Below, one piece after another: positions 8,780 through 17,671 of a stretch of DNA of 64,000 nucleotides (position 1 is the stretch's first letter; each line of letters begins with the position of its first letter). The stretch covers positions 186,001-250,000 of the forward strand of contig PENC01000008.1 of NCBI GenBank assembly GCA_003674045.1, in the 5' to 3' direction. The position numbers were made by a program, and so were the translations under genes. The notes under the pieces were generated by a model. That model did not search any database, was not told the origin of the DNA, and worked only from the letters and a program-made list of their open reading frames with translations. The stretch comes from Streptomyces griseocarneus (GTDB lineage: Bacteria; Actinomycetota; Actinomycetes; Streptomycetales; Streptomycetaceae).

Positions 8780-8998
8780 ATGGCGACCAAGGACACCGGT
8801 GGCGGTCAGCAGAAGGCCACACGGTCCACGGAGGACGTGGACGAGCAGGCGCAGGACGCGCAGGTCACGGAGGACCTCAAGGAGCGGCACGAGAAGCTCT
8901 CCGACGACGTGGACTCCGTCCTGGACGAGATCGACGACGTCCTCGAGGAGAACGCCGAGGACTTCGTGCGCAGCTTTGTGCAAAAGGGCGGCGAGTAG
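8780..8998 (+). CDS. pup: Prokaryotic ubiquitin-like protein Pup
   Basis: A 72-residue, largely disordered acidic protein modifier. Its helical region (about 28-60, KLSDDVDSVLDEIDDV) binds the ARC coiled coil, and its C terminus VQKGGE is ligated to substrate lysines by PafA. The last residue is Glu, so no deamidation step is required, unlike Mycobacterium, where Pup ends in Gln. The ATG at 8780 is the start that gives the usual length; a GTGAGGGG site precedes it. A TAGGGT -10-like box lies at 8712-8717. No gene sits between pup and prcB; the 193-base gap has a second TAGGGT at 9083-9088. Confidence 0.97.
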   Translation: MATKDTGGGQQKATRSTEDVDEQAQDAQVTEDLKERHEKLSDDVDSVLDEIDDVLEENAEDFVRSFVQKGGE

Positions 8999-9191
8999 CC
9001 GGTTGCCGGGCGGCGGGGCGGACGGTGCGTGATCTGTCTCGCTGCTCCCTCCCGGGCGTATGAGCGGTGATCATCCGCCGGGTAGGGTCCTGGCGTACTG
9101 TGCCCCGGCTGCCGGTGGAAGGCGGCCTCGGGGCGGTTCAACGATCGGGCGGACGCCAGGGGGCGGGCCGCCGCTATGCGGAAGGAAACGT

Positions 9192-10037
9192 GTGGAAGCC
9201 AACACTCGGAGCACCGGGCGTCTGCCGGCCGCCTTCCTGACACCCGGTTCCTCGTCGTTCATGGACTTTCTCGGTGCGCAGGCGCCGGAGCTGCTGCCGG
9301 GCAACCGCCCGCTGCCTCCGGTGGCGGGTGCCGTGGAGATCCCGCACGGCACGACCATCGTCGCGGCGTCGTTCCCCGGCGGCGTGGTGCTGGCCGGTGA
9401 CCGTCGGGCGACGATGGGCAATGTCATCGCGCAGCGGGACATCGAGAAGGTCTTCCCGGCCGACGAGTACTCCGCGGTCGGGATCGCGGGCACGGCGGGC
9501 CTGGCCGTGGAGATGGTCAAGCTCTTCCAGCTGGAGCTGGAGCACTTCGAGAAGGTCGAGGGCGTCCCGCTCTCCCTGGAGGGCAAGGCCAACCGGCTCT
9601 CGACCATGATCCGCAGCAACCTCGGCATGGCCCTGCAGGGTCTCGCCGTGGTGCCGATCTTCGCGGGCTGGGACGTCGACCGGCAGAAGGGCCGCATCTT
9701 CTCCTACGACGTGACCGGCGGGCGCTCCGAGGAGCACGGCTTCGCGGCCATCGGCTCCGGCTCGGTGTTCGCGCGCGGCTCGCTGAAGAAGCTCTTCCGG
9801 CCGGACCTGACGGAGGGGCAGGCCACCACGCTCGTCGTCCAGGCGCTCTACGACGCCGCCGACGACGACTCCGCGACGGGCGGGCCCGACCTCGCGCGCC
9901 GTATCTATCCGATCGTCACCGTCATCACCGACGAGGGCTTCCGGAAGCTGACCGAGGCACAGTGCTCCGAGATCGTCCGCGCGATCCACGACCGCAGGCT
10001 CGACGAGCCGGACGGTCCGCGCGCGGCACTGCTCTGA
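9192..10037 (+). CDS. prcB: 20S proteasome beta subunit (catalytic)
   Basis: N-terminal threonine hydrolase that forms the inner rings of the 20S core. The GTG at 9192 gives 281 residues. The propeptide ends at PHG53 and the nucleophile is T54 (TTIVAASFPGG); the catalytic Lys lies in LAGDRRATMGN and downstream. This matches the known Streptomyces beta subunit with its 53-residue propeptide. A GAAGGAAA ribosome site precedes the start. The longer open frame from 9060 is not supported, because its extra residues are of low-complexity intergenic type. It is followed by prcA after 76 bases. Confidence 0.97.
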   Translation: MEANTRSTGRLPAAFLTPGSSSFMDFLGAQAPELLPGNRPLPPVAGAVEIPHGTTIVAASFPGGVVLAGDRRATMGNVIAQRDIEKVFPADEYSAVGIAGTAGLAVEMVKLFQLELEHFEKVEGVPLSLEGKANRLSTMIRSNLGMALQGLAVVPIFAGWDVDRQKGRIFSYDVTGGRSEEHGFAAIGSGSVFARGSLKKLFRPDLTEGQATTLVVQALYDAADDDSATGGPDLARRIYPIVTVITDEGFRKLTEAQCSEIVRAIHDRRLDEPDGPRAALL

Positions 10038-10113
10038 GGGCGTGAGGGCCCCGCCAATTCCGGAACGCACGTGTCGGAAGGCACGTGCCATGACAGAAAG
10101 GGACGGACAGCCG

Positions 10114-10857
10114 GTGTCGACGCCGTTCTATGTCTCACCCCAGCAGGCCATGGCCGACCGCGCCGAGTACGCCCGCAAGGGCATCGCACGCGGCCGCAGC
10201 GTCGTCGTACTCCAGTACACCGACGGCGTCGTCTTCGTAGCCGAGAACCCGTCCCGCGCCCTGCACAAGGTCAGCGAGATCTACGACCGGATCGCCTTCG
10301 CCGCGGTCGGGAAGTACAACGAGTTCGAGAACCTCCGCATCGGTGGGGTCCGCTACGCAGACCTGCGCGGCTACACCTACGACCGTGACGATGTCACCGC
10401 CCGTGGCCTCGCCAATGTCTACGCCCAGACGCTGGGCACCATCTTCTCCAGCGCGGGGGAGAAGCCGTACGAGGTCGAGCTGATCGTCGCCGAGGTCGGC
10501 GCGGGCCCCGAGGACGACCAGATCTACCGCCTGCCGCACGACGGCTCCATCGTCGACGAGCACGGCTCGGTCGCGGTCGGCGGCAACGCCGACCAGATCA
10601 GCAACTACCTCGACCAGCGGCACCGCGACGGCATGACCCTCGCGGAGGCGCTCAAGCTCGCCGTCGAGTCCCTGACCCGCGACAACAACGGCGGCGAACG
10701 GACTCTGACCGCCGAGCAGCTCGAAGTGGCCGTCCTCGACCGGACGCGACCGCAGCAGCGCAAGTTCAAGCGCTTGCTCGGGCGCCAGCTTTCTCGTCTC
10801 CTGGACGAGGGGACCCCCACGTCGGAGGAGTCGGCCCCCGAGGAGTCCGACAGCTGA
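10114..10857 (+). CDS. prcA: 20S proteasome alpha subunit
   Basis: Structural outer-ring subunit of the 20S core, 247 residues. It lacks a propeptide and begins with STPFYVSPQQAM, whose N-terminal residues gate the pore. Conserved blocks include RAEYARKGIARGRS and DGSIVDEHGSVAVGG. The C-terminal tail (about 225-247) is acidic, Ser/Glu-rich and variable. The GTG at 10114 is chosen to fit the conserved STPFYVSP start. An ATG at 10090 with a GGAAGG site is a plausible alternative that would add eight residues (TERDGQP...). Co-transcribed with prcB. Confidence 0.96.
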   Translation: MSTPFYVSPQQAMADRAEYARKGIARGRSVVVLQYTDGVVFVAENPSRALHKVSEIYDRIAFAAVGKYNEFENLRIGGVRYADLRGYTYDRDDVTARGLANVYAQTLGTIFSSAGEKPYEVELIVAEVGAGPEDDQIYRLPHDGSIVDEHGSVAVGGNADQISNYLDQRHRDGMTLAEALKLAVESLTRDNNGGERTLTAEQLEVAVLDRTRPQQRKFKRLLGRQLSRLLDEGTPTSEESAPEESDS

Positions 10858-10860
10858 CCT

Positions 10861-10964
10861 CCGGGGCTCCGCCCCGGCCCCCGCTGCGCCTACCAGGGTG
10901 CATCTTGTGCTTGGCGTGCGTCTGCGGGCGCGTGGGGGCTTGTCGCGCAGTTCCCCGCGCCCCT
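10861..10964 (+). repeat. Family A repeat, copy 2, with GGGGC hairpin
   Basis: Starts 4 bases behind prcA with the hairpin CCGGGGC-tcc-GCCCCGG (10861-10877), then the family A core with GTCGCGCAGTTCCCCGCGCC ending at 10963. The same hairpin-plus-core arrangement follows pafC, so it may end transcription of both operons (inference). Confidence 0.8.
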
Positions 10965-10987
10965 TGAGGCCGGGGCGAAGCCCCCGG

Positions 10988-12094
10988 TCACACCCCCGCA
11001 GGCGCCGTCGTGCCGCGAGGCACGAGTTCGACCGGGAGTGTCGGGACCGGCGGTGCCGAACCGTCCAGGACCGCCATCAGCGCTCTCATCCCGGCCTCCC
11101 CCACCGCCTCCGCCGGCAGCCGCACCGTCGTCAGCTCCGGTTCCACCGCCGTCGCCAGGGACAGGTCGTCGAAGCCGGTCACCGAGACATCGTCCGGCAC
11201 CCGCAGCCCCAGCCGTCGCGCGGCCTTGCAGGCACCCGCGGCCAGGATGTCGTCGTCACAGATCAGCGCGGTGGGGCGGGAGCCGGGCCGGGTCAGGGCC
11301 CGTTCCGCGGCCCGTAGCCCGTCGGCGACGGAGAGCGCGGCGGGCTCGGTGCGCAGCTCGGCGCCGGGCACGTCGCGCAGCGCGTCGGCCAGGGCCCGGG
11401 CCCGTACGTGGAAGGTCCAGGAGTCGATGTCCGCCGTGAGGTGGGTGAAGCGGCGGTGGCCCAGCCCGAGCAGGTGCGCGGCGACCTGCCGCATGCCGTC
11501 GGCGACGTCGAAGTTGACGGTGGCCGCCGTCCCGGCCCGCCGGGGGTCGCTGTCGAGCATGACCAGCGGCAGGCCGCCCTCGCGGATGGGCCCCAGGGCG
11601 TCCGCCGCCATGGACGAGGCGATGATCCCGTCCAGCGTGGCGCGCGCCGAGGCGAAGGGGTCGCGCGCCGGGCCGACCCCCTCCGGCGAGGGGTAGAGCA
11701 CGACGCCGACGCCGTGCTCGGCGGCCACCCGGGCGGCGCCCGTGTAGACGCGGGCGAAGAACTCGTTGGTGAGCGCGGGCACGACCAGCAGGGCCGTCCG
11801 GGTCCGCCCCAGCCGCAGGTTGCGCGCGGCGAGGTTCGGGCGGTAGCCCAGGTTCCGCGCCGCGGACCGCACCGCCTCGGCGGTCTTCTCCGAGACCCGG
11901 CCGCGCCATTTCTCCCCCATGACGAGCGAGACGGTGGCCTGGGAGACGCCTGCCACCCGCGCCACGTCCCGGCTGGTGGCGCGGGCCCCCACGCGCGGTC
12001 CGCGGGCGCTGGGCCAGCGTGCCGCGGCAGGCCCGGCGCTGTGGCCGTCGTCCGTCCCGGTTCCGTCGAGCGGGCGCTCGTCCTCGGTCGTCAC
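10988..12094 (-). CDS. LacI-family transcriptional regulator
   Basis: A 368-residue repressor-type protein. After a disordered 37-residue N-terminal tail comes the LacI helix-turn-helix (about 40-62, RDVARVAGVSQATVSLVM) and hinge (NLGYRPNLAARNLR), then a periplasmic-binding-protein-like effector domain starting near residue 100. The long tail before the helix-turn-helix is unusual but frequent in Streptomyces. The GTG start at 12094 has a GGGGAGG site. It is divergent from the MFS gene, and a 10+10 inverted repeat lies between them, so it most likely represses that transporter and itself. The ligand is unknown. Confidence 0.9.
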   Translation of the reverse strand: MTTEDERPLDGTGTDDGHSAGPAAARWPSARGPRVGARATSRDVARVAGVSQATVSLVMGEKWRGRVSEKTAEAVRSAARNLGYRPNLAARNLRLGRTRTALLVVPALTNEFFARVYTGAARVAAEHGVGVVLYPSPEGVGPARDPFASARATLDGIIASSMAADALGPIREGGLPLVMLDSDPRRAGTAATVNFDVADGMRQVAAHLLGLGHRRFTHLTADIDSWTFHVRARALADALRDVPGAELRTEPAALSVADGLRAAERALTRPGSRPTALICDDDILAAGACKAARRLGLRVPDDVSVTGFDDLSLATAVEPELTTVRLPAEAVGEAGMRALMAVLDGSAPPVPTLPVELVPRGTTAPAGV

Positions 12095-12161
12095 TCGCTG
12101 CCTCCCCAGCCGCCCCTGTCCCGCAGCCCCGCGCGGTTGGACCCACGGAGCGTCATCATGG

Positions 12162-12188
12162 TACGTATAACGTCAATAGTTATACGTA
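12162..12188. promoter_or_regulatory. Operator-like inverted repeat between the LacI-type regulator and MFS gene
   Basis: Perfect 10-bp arms TACGTATAAC and GTTATACGTA separated by 7 bases (GTCAATA). It is strikingly A/T-rich for this genome and is centred in the 126-base divergent intergenic region. The likely binding site of the adjacent LacI-family protein (inference from position and symmetry). Confidence 0.75.
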
Positions 12189-12220
12189 AAACCCGAGGCT
12201 CGGGAGAAGGAGAGTCATCG

Positions 12221-13486
12221 ATGGCGGCGGTCGGCGGTTACGGCGACTTGCTCAGGACGCGCCACGCGGCGCGACTGCTGACCGGCACTCTGGTGGGACG
12301 GTTGCCGAACGCGACCGCCGCGCTGGCGATCGTGCTGTTCGTACGCGCCGAGGGCGGCAGCTTCGCCCTCGCCAGCGCCCTCTCCGCCGTCTACGGCGCG
12401 GCCAACGCCCTCGGCCAGCCGCTGCTGGGCCGGGCCGTCGACCTGTACGGCCAGCCCCGGGTGATGCTGCCCTCGGCCGTCCTGGCCGCGCTGGGCATGA
12501 CCGTCTTCGCCGCCCTGGGCGTGGGCGCGCTCCTGCCCGCCTATGTCGCCATGGTCGTGGCGGGCTTCTTCACCCCGCCGCTGGAGGGCGGCCTGCGGGC
12601 CCTGTGGCCGTCCGTCCTCGGGGACGAGGGGCGCATTCACGCCGCGTACTCCCTCGACGCCATCGCGCAGGAAGTGATCTACGTCGTCGGCCCGCTGATC
12701 ATCACCGGGTTCGTCGCCGTGTGGTCCCCGGCCGGGGCGCTGTTCGTCATCAACCTGCTGGGCGTCCTCGGCGCGCTCGCGGTCGTCACCTCGCCGCCCT
12801 CGCGGAAGTGGCGCAGCGAGCCCCGCGAGGCGCACTGGCTGGGCGCGCTGCGCTCGCGCGGGCTGCTGGTCGTGCTCGGGGCGTTCTTCTTCATCGGCTG
12901 CGCGCTGGGCTCGATCGCCCTGACGGCGGTCGCCTACGCCGACCGGCACGGCGGTGACGCGGTCTCCGGCTACCTGCTCTCGGCGGTCGGCGTGGGTGCG
13001 CTCATCGGTGGCACGATCTACGGTGCCCGCGAGTGGCCCGGCAGCCCGGAGCAGCGGCTGCGGGTGCTCGTGGCCGGGCTCGCGGTCTGCTACGTGCCGC
13101 TGCTGCTGGCCCCCGGCGTCGTGCTGATGACGGTGCTGGCCGGTGTCGCGGGCATCTTCCTGGCACCGTCGCTGGCCTGCGCGTTCGTCGTCGTCGACCG
13201 GCACGCGCTGCGCGGCACGGTCACCGAGGCGTTCTCCTGGCTGGTGACGTCCTTCGGCGTGGGCGCCTCCATCGGCACCGCCGCCGCGGGCCCGGCCGTC
13301 GAGCACAGCGGGGTCAGGGCCGGGTTCGGTGTCGCGGTGGGCGTCGGATTCGCGGCGCTGCTCGTGCTGGTCCTGGCGCGGCGCGCCCTGCGGGCCCCCG
13401 AGGCTGCCTCGACCATCGTGGCCCGGTCGGAAAATGATCGGAACGGTGCGGTCGAACCCGGTTTCAGCACAGGGGTTCAGGCGTAA
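12221..13486 (+). CDS. Major facilitator superfamily exporter
   Basis: A 421-residue integral membrane protein with about twelve hydrophobic segments in two halves. Signature features are GRAVDLYGQPRVMLPSA between helices 2 and 3, and glycine-rich helices with repeated small residues. It most resembles drug/sugar efflux MFS proteins. The ATG at 12221 is behind GAAGGAG. It is controlled by the divergent LacI-type regulator through the palindrome at 12162-12188. It ends 9 bases before pafA; the stop codon lies inside a possible pafA -10 box (TAATGT). Its substrate cannot be inferred. Confidence 0.88.
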   Translation: MAAVGGYGDLLRTRHAARLLTGTLVGRLPNATAALAIVLFVRAEGGSFALASALSAVYGAANALGQPLLGRAVDLYGQPRVMLPSAVLAALGMTVFAALGVGALLPAYVAMVVAGFFTPPLEGGLRALWPSVLGDEGRIHAAYSLDAIAQEVIYVVGPLIITGFVAVWSPAGALFVINLLGVLGALAVVTSPPSRKWRSEPREAHWLGALRSRGLLVVLGAFFFIGCALGSIALTAVAYADRHGGDAVSGYLLSAVGVGALIGGTIYGAREWPGSPEQRLRVLVAGLAVCYVPLLLAPGVVLMTVLAGVAGIFLAPSLACAFVVVDRHALRGTVTEAFSWLVTSFGVGASIGTAAAGPAVEHSGVRAGFGVAVGVGFAALLVLVLARRALRAPEAASTIVARSENDRNGAVEPGFSTGVQA

Positions 13487-13495
13487 TGTTCAGGC

Positions 13496-14857
13496 ATGGA
13501 CCGCCGCATTTTCGGGCTGGAGAACGAGTACGGCGTCACGTGCACTTTCAGGGGTCAGCGCCGGCTGTCCCCTGACGAAGTGGCCCGCTACCTCTTCCGC
13601 CGTGTCGTTTCCTGGGGGCGCAGCAGCAATGTCTTCCTGCGCAACGGTGCTCGGCTCTACCTGGATGTGGGTTCGCACCCCGAATACGCGACTCCGGAGT
13701 GCGACAGTGTGATCGAACTGGTCACCCACGACAAGGCGGGCGAGCGCATTCTGGAGGGGCTCCTCGTCGACGCGGAACGGCGCCTGCATGAGGAAGGGAT
13801 CGCGGGCGACGTCTATCTGTTCAAGAACAACACCGATTCGGCCGGAAACTCCTACGGCTGCCATGAGAACTACCTCGTGGCCCGGCACGGGGAGTTCTCC
13901 CGGCTCGCGGACATCCTCATCCCGTTCCTCGTCACCCGGCAGCTGCTGTGCGGCGCGGGCAAGGTGCTCCAGACCCCGCGCGGCGCCGTCTACTGCGTGA
14001 GCCAGCGGGCCGAGCACATCTGGGAGGGCGTCAGCTCCGCCACGACGAGATCGCGCCCGATCATCAACACCCGGGACGAGCCGCACGCGGACGCCGAGCG
14101 CTACCGCCGCCTGCATGTGATCGTCGGCGACTCGAACATGTCCGAGACGACCATGCTGCTCAAGGTCGGCGCCACCGACCTGGTGCTGCGCATGATCGAG
14201 GCGGGCACCGTCATGCGCGACCTCACCCTGGAGAACCCGATCCGGGCGATCCGCGAGGTCAGCCACGACATCACCGGCCGCCGCAAGGTGCGCCTCGCGA
14301 GCGGCCGGGAGGCCTCGGCCCTGGAGATCCAGCAGGAGTACTACGAGAAGGCCGTGGACTTCTGCGAGCGCCGGGGCATCCGCACCGGCACCGTGGAGCG
14401 GGTCCTGGAGCTGTGGGGCCGCACCCTGGAGGCCATCCGGGACGAGGACCTCGGCCGCATCGAGACCGAGATCGACTGGGTGATGAAGTACCGCCTCGTC
14501 GAGCGGTACCGCGCCAAGAACAACATCACCATGTCGCACCCGAGGATCGCGCAGATAGACCTCGCGTACCACGACATCCACCGCCGCCGCGGGCTGTACT
14601 ACCTGCTGGAGAAGCGCGGCCAGGCCGCCCGGGTGTGCAACGACCTGAAGATCTTCGAGGGCAAGTCGGTGCCCCCGCAGACCACGCGCGCCCGGCTGCG
14701 CGGCGACTTCATCCGGCGGGCCCAGGAGCAGCGCCGGGACTTCACCGTCGACTGGGTGCACCTGAAGCTGAACGACCAGGCGCAGCGCACGGTGCTGTGC
14801 AAGGACCCGTTCCGTTCCGTGGACGACCGGGTGGAGAAGCTGATCGCCGGGATGTGA
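13496..14857 (+). CDS. pafA: PafA, Pup--protein ligase
   Basis: Glutamine-synthetase-fold ligase of 453 residues that joins the C-terminal Glu of Pup to substrate lysines using ATP. The motif GLENEYG with E9 coordinates metal/ATP, and the catalytic base D57 is in LYLDVGSHPEY, the same number as in the mycobacterial enzyme. It lacks the Dop-loop that separates it from Dop. The conserved RPIINTRDEPHAD block is shared by both paralogues. A clear ribosome site is missing and TAATGT ends 6 bases before the ATG, so it may be made from a leaderless mRNA in addition to read-through from the MFS gene (inference). Confidence 0.97.
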   Translation: MDRRIFGLENEYGVTCTFRGQRRLSPDEVARYLFRRVVSWGRSSNVFLRNGARLYLDVGSHPEYATPECDSVIELVTHDKAGERILEGLLVDAERRLHEEGIAGDVYLFKNNTDSAGNSYGCHENYLVARHGEFSRLADILIPFLVTRQLLCGAGKVLQTPRGAVYCVSQRAEHIWEGVSSATTRSRPIINTRDEPHADAERYRRLHVIVGDSNMSETTMLLKVGATDLVLRMIEAGTVMRDLTLENPIRAIREVSHDITGRRKVRLASGREASALEIQQEYYEKAVDFCERRGIRTGTVERVLELWGRTLEAIRDEDLGRIETEIDWVMKYRLVERYRAKNNITMSHPRIAQIDLAYHDIHRRRGLYYLLEKRGQAARVCNDLKIFEGKSVPPQTTRARLRGDFIRRAQEQRRDFTVDWVHLKLNDQAQRTVLCKDPFRSVDDRVEKLIAGM

Positions 14858-15014
14858 CGGGGGCCGGGAGAGACCGTGCGGGCCCGTGCCCGGTACGGCA
14901 GGGCGCCGGGGAGTGTTCACCGGCGCGCTGCGGTGCCGGGCAAACGGTTGATCCGGGTGATGCAGGCCGTAAAGTGGCGGACACTGCCCGAGCCCCCTAG
15001 CCCGAGTTGGACTG

Positions 15015-16007
15015 ATGAACCTCACGAAGAACACGCGCCGCCTCGCCGCGGCGCTGGCCGTGCCTGCCCTGCTGTTCACCGCCGCGGCGTGCGGGTCCGA
15101 CAGCAAGAAGGACAGCGGCGGCTCGTCCGGCAGCGAGATCAAGGTCAGCGGGAAGTTCGGGGAGAAGCCCGAGCTGGCCGACCTCAAGGGCGCCAAGCCG
15201 GCCGACAAGGTCACGACGAAGACCCTGATCGAGGGCAAGGGCACCACGGTCGAGAAGGGCGCCTTCGTCCGGCTCGACTATGTCGGTCAGGCCATGAAGT
15301 CCGACAAGCCGCTCGTGAGCAGCTGGACCGCGCCGACGGGCGGCGAGGCCCAGGGCACCCGCCGCCAGGCCGTCGCGCAGACCGGTCAGCCCGGCCGCGA
15401 GCTGCCCACCAAGGTGCTCGACGAGGTCGTCGGCAAGAAGGCGGGCAGCCGTATCGAGGTGCAGGGCACCGCCAAGGCGCTGGTCGGCGAGGAGCTCAAC
15501 CCGCAGGCCGGGGTCACCCCGGAGGACGGCCTGGTCTGGATCATCGATGTCGTCGGCACGGACAAGGTCGACCCCAAGGCCGAGGCCAAGGGCGAGCAGG
15601 CCAAGGCCGAGTCGGGCATGCCCGAGGTGAAGGCCGAGTCGCAGAAGGCCGCCGAGATCACCATCCCCAAGGACGAGAAGGCGCCGGGCGACCTCAAGGA
15701 GCAGCTGCTGATCAAGGGCAGCGGCCCGGAGATCAAGGCCGGTGACGGCCTGATCGCCCAGTACACCGGTGTGAAGTGGGAGGACGGCAAGAAGTTCGAC
15801 TCCTCCTGGGACCACGGTGGCGCCATCGCCTTCCAGATCGGCACCGGCTCGGTCGTCCAGGGCTGGGACAAGGGCCTGGTCGGCAAGCACGTCGGCGACC
15901 GCGTCGAGCTGGTGATCCCGCCGAAGCTGGGCTACGAGGGCCAGCCGCAGAGCGGCCTCGACAAGAACACCCTGGTCTTCGTCGTCGACATCGTCGGCAA
16001 GGTCTGA
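15015..16007 (+). CDS. FKBP-type peptidyl-prolyl isomerase, secreted lipoprotein with two FKBP-like domains
   Basis: A 330-residue lipoprotein. The signal peptide ends in a lipobox (FTAAAC, C26 lipidated), followed by a Ser/Gly/Lys linker. The first FKBP-like domain (about 62-182) is divergent and lacks the usual active-site aromatic residues. The second (about 225-330) is canonical, with YTGVKWEDGKKFDSSW, VVQGWDKGLVG and IPPKLGYEG. It probably folds exported proteins at the outer face of the membrane. The ATG at 15015 has weak Shine-Dalgarno pairing; a TAAAGT box lies at 14970-14975. It is separated by 87 bases from the cytoplasmic FKBP gene, likely the same operon. Confidence 0.92.
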   Translation: MNLTKNTRRLAAALAVPALLFTAAACGSDSKKDSGGSSGSEIKVSGKFGEKPELADLKGAKPADKVTTKTLIEGKGTTVEKGAFVRLDYVGQAMKSDKPLVSSWTAPTGGEAQGTRRQAVAQTGQPGRELPTKVLDEVVGKKAGSRIEVQGTAKALVGEELNPQAGVTPEDGLVWIIDVVGTDKVDPKAEAKGEQAKAESGMPEVKAESQKAAEITIPKDEKAPGDLKEQLLIKGSGPEIKAGDGLIAQYTGVKWEDGKKFDSSWDHGGAIAFQIGTGSVVQGWDKGLVGKHVGDRVELVIPPKLGYEGQPQSGLDKNTLVFVVDIVGKV

Positions 16008-16094
16008 TCCGATACCGGCCTCCGGGTCGGCGCCCCGGGCGGCATCTGCCAGACTTGCCCGGTTGTCCGCAGGACTTTTCACAGGAGAACTTTC

Positions 16095-16469
16095 GTGAGC
16101 ATCGACAAGCCCGAGATCGACTTCCCCGAGGGCGAGCCGCCGGCCGACCTGGAGATCAAGGAGATCTGGGAAGGCGACGGCGCGGTCGCCAAGGCCGGCG
16201 ACTTCGTCAAGGTCCACTACGTGGGCGTGGCCTTCTCCACCGGCGAGGAGTTCGACGCCAGCTGGAACCGCGGCAACCCGCTGGAGTTCAAGCTGGGTGC
16301 CGGCCAGGTCATCGAGGGCTGGGACAAGGGCATCCAGGGCATGAAGGTCGGCGGCCGTCGCAGGCTGACCATCCCCGCCCACCTCGCCTACGGCGAGCGC
16401 GGCGCCGGTGGCGGCCTCATCGCCCCGGGCGAGACGCTGATCTTCGTCTGCGACCTGATCGCGGTCTGA
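16095..16469 (+). CDS. Cytoplasmic FKBP-type peptidyl-prolyl cis-trans isomerase
   Basis: A compact 124-residue single-domain FKBP without a signal peptide. It has all the marks of an active enzyme: VHYVGVAFSTGEEFDASW, VIEGWDKGIQGMKVGG, IPAHLAYGERG and the final FVCDLIAV strand. Catalyses Xaa-Pro isomerisation during folding and would bind FK506/rapamycin. The GTG at 16095 has an AGGAG site 7 bases upstream. A strong terminator follows, closing the pafA-FKBP transcription unit. Confidence 0.94.
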   Translation: MSIDKPEIDFPEGEPPADLEIKEIWEGDGAVAKAGDFVKVHYVGVAFSTGEEFDASWNRGNPLEFKLGAGQVIEGWDKGIQGMKVGGRRRLTIPAHLAYGERGAGGGLIAPGETLIFVCDLIAV

Positions 16470-16486
16470 CGCGCCCGTCGGCGTCA

Positions 16487-16530
16487 CCGAGGGCCCATGC
16501 TCCCCAGGGGGCATGGGCCCTCGGCTTTTG
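16487..16530 (+). terminator. Rho-independent-type terminator after the FKBP genes
   Basis: Perfect 14-bp stem CCGAGGGCCCATGC / GCATGGGCCCTCGG (16487-16500 and 16511-16524), 10-base loop, then CTTTT. One of the strongest hairpins in the window. Confidence 0.9.
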
Positions 16531-16588
16531 TCGTACGAGCACAGAGCGGTACGGTCAGCGGTTGAGAGCACAAGTAGAGAGGGCGTCG

Positions 16589-17617
16589 ATGGCGATTGCC
16601 AAGGCCGAGCGGCTGATGAACCTGGCGCTGTGCCTGCTGGGCACGCGCCGACCGCTCAGCAAGCGGGAGCTGCGTACCTCGATCGAGGCCTATCTCGAGG
16701 CGTTCGGGCCGGGACACGGCGCGGGCTTCGGGCCGGGGAGGGCCGCGGCCTCGGGCGCGGACGGCACCGGCAACGGCAGCGACGACGCCTTCAACCGGAT
16801 GTTCGAGCGGGACAAGGACGACCTCCGCGAGCTCGGCCTGATCATCGAGACCGTGGAGAGCGTCGACGGCGAGACCGGCTACCTCGCCCGCCGCGACAGC
16901 AACCGCCTGCCGCCCATCACCCTCGACGTCGAGGAGGCCGCCGCCCTCGGGCTGGCCGCCAAGGTCTGGCAGCAGGCCCGCCTCGCCGGGGCCGCGAGCG
17001 GCGCGCTGCAGAAGCTGCGGGCCGCGGGCATGCCGCTCGCGGAGGACGACCCCTATGAGGGCCGCATGGCGCTCGAACCCCGTATCCCCGTCCACGAGGC
17101 GGCCTTCGAACCGCTGATGCTCGCCGCCCGGGACCGCCGCACGGTCACCTTCGACTACCGCAAGGCGAACGCCGCCCACCCCGAGCAGCGGTGCGTCGAG
17201 CCCTGGGCCCTGGAGTGCTGGCGCGGCCACTGGTACCTGGCCGGCTGGGACCGCGACCGCGGTGCCGAGCGCGTCTTCCGGCTCTCCCGGATCACCGGCC
17301 GGGTGCGGTCCAGGGCCATGGCCTTCACCGCGGAGGTGCCCGACCACGTGACCGTCCGCGAGACGGTCGAGAGCTGGGCGGGGGAGACCGCCACCGGCAC
17401 CGCCCGGATCAAGGTCCGGGCCGGGCACGGCTACCCGCTGCGCGCCCGCGCGCTCTCCGCCCGCGACCTGGGCGACGGCTGGGACGAGCTGGAGATCCCG
17501 TACGGGCACGGCCTCGACGCCTGGCTCGTCGAGTACGGCGCCGACGTGATCGTGCTGGAGCCCTCCGAGCTGCGGGCCGAAGTGATCGACCGGTTGCGTG
17601 CCGTGGCCAAGGGCTGA
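16589..17617 (+). CDS. pafB: PafB, WYL-domain transcriptional regulator
   Basis: A 342-residue protein with an N-terminal winged helix (AERLMNLALCLLGTRRPLSKREL) and a WYL domain (about 170-255, with FDYRKANA, CVEPWALECWRGHWYLAGWD, RVFRLSRI) followed by a WCX extension. In mycobacteria PafB and PafC form a heterodimer that activates a LexA/RecA-independent DNA damage response, and single-stranded DNA binding to the WYL domain is the proposed signal. The insertion GHGAGFGPGRAAASGADGTGN around residues 45-65 is a flexible linker. It starts 60 bases behind the FKBP terminator, so it has its own promoter. Followed by pafC. Confidence 0.92.
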   Translation: MAIAKAERLMNLALCLLGTRRPLSKRELRTSIEAYLEAFGPGHGAGFGPGRAAASGADGTGNGSDDAFNRMFERDKDDLRELGLIIETVESVDGETGYLARRDSNRLPPITLDVEEAAALGLAAKVWQQARLAGAASGALQKLRAAGMPLAEDDPYEGRMALEPRIPVHEAAFEPLMLAARDRRTVTFDYRKANAAHPEQRCVEPWALECWRGHWYLAGWDRDRGAERVFRLSRITGRVRSRAMAFTAEVPDHVTVRETVESWAGETATGTARIKVRAGHGYPLRARALSARDLGDGWDELEIPYGHGLDAWLVEYGADVIVLEPSELRAEVIDRLRAVAKG

Positions 17618-17671
17618 GCGGGCCGAAGAGCGAACGAGAGCCGAACGAGAAGGGGAACGGGCCCACTAGAA

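Noticed and set aside
9060..9191. A longer prcB starting at 9060
   Set aside because: Adds 44 non-conserved residues; the GTG at 9192 with its ribosome site gives the usual propeptide of 53 residues.
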